Assembly: GCF_034931305.1 (NCBI RefSeq)
Contig: NZ_JAYGHY010000001.1
Location: 73,954-137,953, forward strand
Direction of reading: 5' to 3'
DNA: 64,000 nt
Source of the DNA: Cyanobium gracile_A
GTDB lineage: Bacteria > Cyanobacteriota > Cyanobacteriia > PCC-6307 > Cyanobiaceae
Part shown: positions 61,585 to 64,000 of the stretch, piece after piece
Numbering within the stretch: the stretch's first letter is position 1
How the letters are laid out: each line of letters starts with the position of its first letter
The notes under the pieces: generated by a model
Told to the model about the DNA's origin: nothing
Database searches by the model: none
The model's input: only the letters and a program-made list of their open reading frames with translations
Program-made: the position numbers and the translations under genes

Positions 61585-64000
61585 ATGCATCGACTCGCGT
61601 CCATACCCGGGGACAGGACGGAGGACGACGGGGCCCTCTTCGTGGAACAGCCACCGGCTCCTGTGGTGCTGCTCAGCAGCGCCGACACGGATCTGCTGGC
61701 GGTGTCCCAGCTGCTCGAGGCTGAACCCGAGCTGCTGCCGGCGGAGCTGAGGGCCCTCAACCTCTCGGCGCTGCAGCACCCGGCGGTGATCGATCACTAC
61801 GTGGCCAGCACCCTGGCCACCACCCGACTCGTGGTGGTGCGGCTGCTGGGAGGTCGCGGCCACTGGAGCTATGGCCTGGAGTGCCTGCGCCAGTGGGCGG
61901 GCAACGGCGCGGACCGCCAGCTGCTGGTGCTGGCCGGCACCGTCGAGGAGGATCAGGCCCTGGCCAGCCTCGGCAGCCTTGATGGCCCCCTGGCGGTTGC
62001 CTGCGCCGTCTGCCTGCGGGAAGGGGGCGCCGCCAATCTGCGCCTGCTGCTCCAGACCCTGGCAGCCCTGCTGGCGGGCGGCCATCCCGAGCCGCCGTGC
62101 CCGACGCCCGCCGCCGATCCCCTGCCCCATGACTGGCGCGACGAGCCCGGCTCCCGGGTGGGGGTGATCCTGTACCGGGCCCTCTGGCAGGCAGGGGATC
62201 TGGCTCTCATGGAGGCGCTCCTGGCGGCCCTGCGCCAGCGTGGGCTCTCCCCTAGGGCCCTGTGGGTCAGCAGCCTGCGGGACGGGGCCGTGCAGCGGGG
62301 CGTGGCCGATCTGCTGGGGCGGGAGCGGGTGGAAGCAGTGCTCTGCGGCACGGGCTTTGCTTCGGTGTCGTTTGAGGAGGCCGGCCTGGGGGCCCCCCTG
62401 TGGGAGCAGCTAGGGGTGCCGGTGCTGCAGGTGCTGTGCAGTGGCCGCAGCCGGGAGGCCTGGCAGCAGAGCAGCATCGGCCTGGCTCCGCTCGACCTCA
62501 GCCTGCAGGTGGCTCTGCCGGAACTGGATGGGCGCCTCACCACCCGGGTGGGGGCCTTCAAGGAACGCAGTTCCAGCAGCGACACCCTGGCCACCGCTTT
62601 GCACCGCTACGAACCGGACGGGGAGCGGCTCGACTGGATCGCCCAGCTCACCGCCGCCTGGACCGGCCTGCGGTTGACACCGGCCCCTGAGCGCCGCGTC
62701 GCCCTGGTGCTGGCCAACTACCCCAACCGCAACAGTCGCCTCGCCAATGGTGTGGGCCTGGACACCCCCGCCAGCGCCGCCCTGATGCTCGGCTGGCTGG
62801 CGGACGACGGCTACGACCTTGGGGCCGCCGCCGATCTGCCGGCCGATGGCGATGCCCTCATCCACCGGCTGCTGGAGGGCCGCAGCAACGACCCGGAGAG
62901 CGGCCATCGCCCTCCCCTGGCCCACCTGCCCCTGTCCGCCTACCAGGCCTGGTACGCCACCCTCCCTATGGAGGGCCGCCAGCGGCTGGAGGCGGTCTGG
63001 GGGCCGCCCGATACCGACGCGGGTCTGGAGCCGGCCGCAGCGGCTGGGGGCCCGGCCTTCCCTGTGCGCGGGCTGCGTTTCGGCCGGGTGCTGCTGCTGA
63101 TCCAGCCCGAGCGTGGCTACGACAGGGATCCGAGCCTCAGCTACCACAGCCCCGATCTGCCCCCCACCCATGCCTATCTGGCCCAGTACCTGTGGCTGCG
63201 CCAGAGCTTCGAAGCCCAGGTGGTGGTGCACGTGGGCAAGCACGGCAATCTCGAATGGCTGCCGGGCAAGGGGCTGGGGCTCTCGCAGGACTGCTTCCCC
63301 GAATGGGCCCTGGGGCCCCTGCCCCACCTCTACCCCTTCATCGTCAACGACCCGGGGGAGGGCAGCCAGGCCAAACGCCGGGCCCAGGCGGTGATCCTCG
63401 ACCACCTGACCCCACCCCTGGGCCGGGCCGGCCTGCACGGCGACCTTCAGGGCCTCGAAGCCCTGCTCGATGAGTACTGGGAGGCGCAGCAGCTGGGTAG
63501 CGCCCGGGCACCGTTGCTGCGGGAACGCCTGGGCACCCTGCTGGAGCAACTGCAGCTGCCCGCCATGGCCCAGGCGGATCTGGAAGCACGGCTGGAGGCG
63601 GCCGACGGCTATCTGTGTGAACTGAAGGAAGCCCAGATCCGCCTCGGCCTGCACACCTTCGGCACCTTGCCGGCCGCGGCGAAGCTGGCCGAACTGTTGC
63701 TCTGCCTGGCCCGGGCGCCCCAGGCGGGGCAGCCTGGCCTCACCCAGGCCCTGGCCCTCGACCTGGCTCTGGAGCTCGACCCCTGGGCTGACCCCGACGA
63801 GGCCCCCCTCGCCGCCACCGATCGTCTGCGGCTGGCTGGCCATGCCCAGCCAGGCAGCCAACTGCGCCATGCCGGCGACGGGGTCGCCGTGCTGGAGGAG
63901 CTCGCCCTGGCCCTGGTGCGTGAGCAACTGGCCGCCGCCCCCACCGCGGCCACGCCACCGCTGGGGGCGGCCACCGAACGGGCCCTGCAGCACCTGCGCC
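61585..64000 (+). CDS. cobN: Cobaltochelatase subunit CobN (3' end beyond window)
   Basis: Large subunit of the aerobic-type cobalt chelatase inserting Co into hydrogenobyrinate a,c-diamide; related to the ChlH magnesium chelatase subunit. The visible 805 residues start at MHRLASIPGDRTEDDG and stay open to the last base. CobN features include ALVLANYPNRNSRLANGVGLDTPAS, VVVHVGKHGNLEWLPGKGLGLS, PHLYPFIVNDPGEGSQAKRRAQAVILDHLTPP and YLCELKEAQIRLGLHTFGTLP. The C-terminal third is missing because of the window edge. Confusion with ChlH is excluded by the N-terminus and the GKHGNLEWLPGK context. It is divergent from ilvE-metH, pairing cobalamin synthesis with its user. Confidence 0.94.
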   Translation, partial: MHRLASIPGDRTEDDGALFVEQPPAPVVLLSSADTDLLAVSQLLEAEPELLPAELRALNLSALQHPAVIDHYVASTLATTRLVVVRLLGGRGHWSYGLECLRQWAGNGADRQLLVLAGTVEEDQALASLGSLDGPLAVACAVCLREGGAANLRLLLQTLAALLAGGHPEPPCPTPAADPLPHDWRDEPGSRVGVILYRALWQAGDLALMEALLAALRQRGLSPRALWVSSLRDGAVQRGVADLLGRERVEAVLCGTGFASVSFEEAGLGAPLWEQLGVPVLQVLCSGRSREAWQQSSIGLAPLDLSLQVALPELDGRLTTRVGAFKERSSSSDTLATALHRYEPDGERLDWIAQLTAAWTGLRLTPAPERRVALVLANYPNRNSRLANGVGLDTPASAALMLGWLADDGYDLGAAADLPADGDALIHRLLEGRSNDPESGHRPPLAHLPLSAYQAWYATLPMEGRQRLEAVWGPPDTDAGLEPAAAAGGPAFPVRGLRFGRVLLLIQPERGYDRDPSLSYHSPDLPPTHAYLAQYLWLRQSFEAQVVVHVGKHGNLEWLPGKGLGLSQDCFPEWALGPLPHLYPFIVNDPGEGSQAKRRAQAVILDHLTPPLGRAGLHGDLQGLEALLDEYWEAQQLGSARAPLLRERLGTLLEQLQLPAMAQADLEARLEAADGYLCELKEAQIRLGLHTFGTLPAAAKLAELLLCLARAPQAGQPGLTQALALDLALELDPWADPDEAPLAATDRLRLAGHAQPGSQLRHAGDGVAVLEELALALVREQLAAAPTAATPPLGAATERALQHLR

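Overview
The window is a chromosomal segment of a high-GC unicellular cyanobacterium, most likely of the picocyanobacterial Synechococcus/Cyanobium group. The photosynthesis-lineage genes show this: geranylgeranyl reductase (chlP), the allophycocyanin alpha-B terminal emitter (apcD), GlpX-type FBPase/SBPase, PcxA/CemA, a Psb32-type TPM protein, a CCB2/CCB4-type cytochrome b6 assembly factor and CcsA. DUF309, DUF2237, DUF3370 and DUF4090 proteins fit too. Gene density is very high, with many 1-13 bp overlaps. I see no insertion sequence, prophage, CRISPR array or rRNA. The species assignment is inference; the cyanobacterial assignment is firm.

Layout. 0-3.5 kb: a truncated CNNM/CBS membrane protein, chlP and a VanY-like carboxypeptidase. 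3.8-9.5 kb: a tight operon typA, DUF309, lptA, lptB, lptF, ccsA whose junctions are mostly 4-bp TTGA/GTGA stop-start overlaps. 9.5-17.4 kb: rpe facing away from a carbon-partitioning run glpX, hemA, glgC, gnd, pgl, then a CIA30 protein and a small unknown. 17.4-22.4 kb: a kinase-less CheB-CheR-PAS signalling protein divergent from an AraC-type regulator, then a small ribbon-helix-helix protein. 22.6-29.5 kb: ilvD, a divergent uracil phosphoribosyltransferase, a lumenal pentapeptide protein, a CobW GTPase, purS, purQ and a 2-Cys peroxiredoxin. 29.6-37.2 kb: tRNA-Met, an M23 peptidase, trmL, cobU, pcxA, psb32-like, a CCB factor, lptC and metG. 37.3-42.7 kb: an FAD oxidoreductase, a seven-helix membrane protein, a small secreted protein, rnb, rpsR and rpmG. 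42.8-47.2 kb: pheT, rlmD-like and apcD. 47.2-48.2 kb: a long hairpin-rich non-coding gap. 48.2-56.9 kb: an RHH/J-domain fusion, a DUF3370 protein, a sigma factor, Ap4A phosphorylase, a SpoIID protein, gpsA, an SDR and small conserved proteins. 56.9-64.0 kb: metH and ilvE, divergent from cobN, which runs off the window.

Several functions connect. LptA, LptB and LptF lie together while LptC sits 26 kb away beside metG. MetH needs cobalamin, and CobU, CobN and possibly the CobW GTPase contribute to making or metallating it. GlpX (Calvin cycle), GlgC (glycogen) and Gnd/Pgl (oxidative pentose phosphate pathway) form one co-directional set for day/night carbon flow. PcxA, the Psb32-like protein, the CCB factor, CcsA and ApcD serve the photosynthetic apparatus. 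The less ordinary features are the RHH-J-domain fusion, the 977-bp non-coding gap with a recurring TGAGAC hexamer, the chain of TTG-start overlaps, the uracil phosphoribosyltransferase with an altered PRPP loop, and the CheB-CheR-PAS protein with no output kinase.
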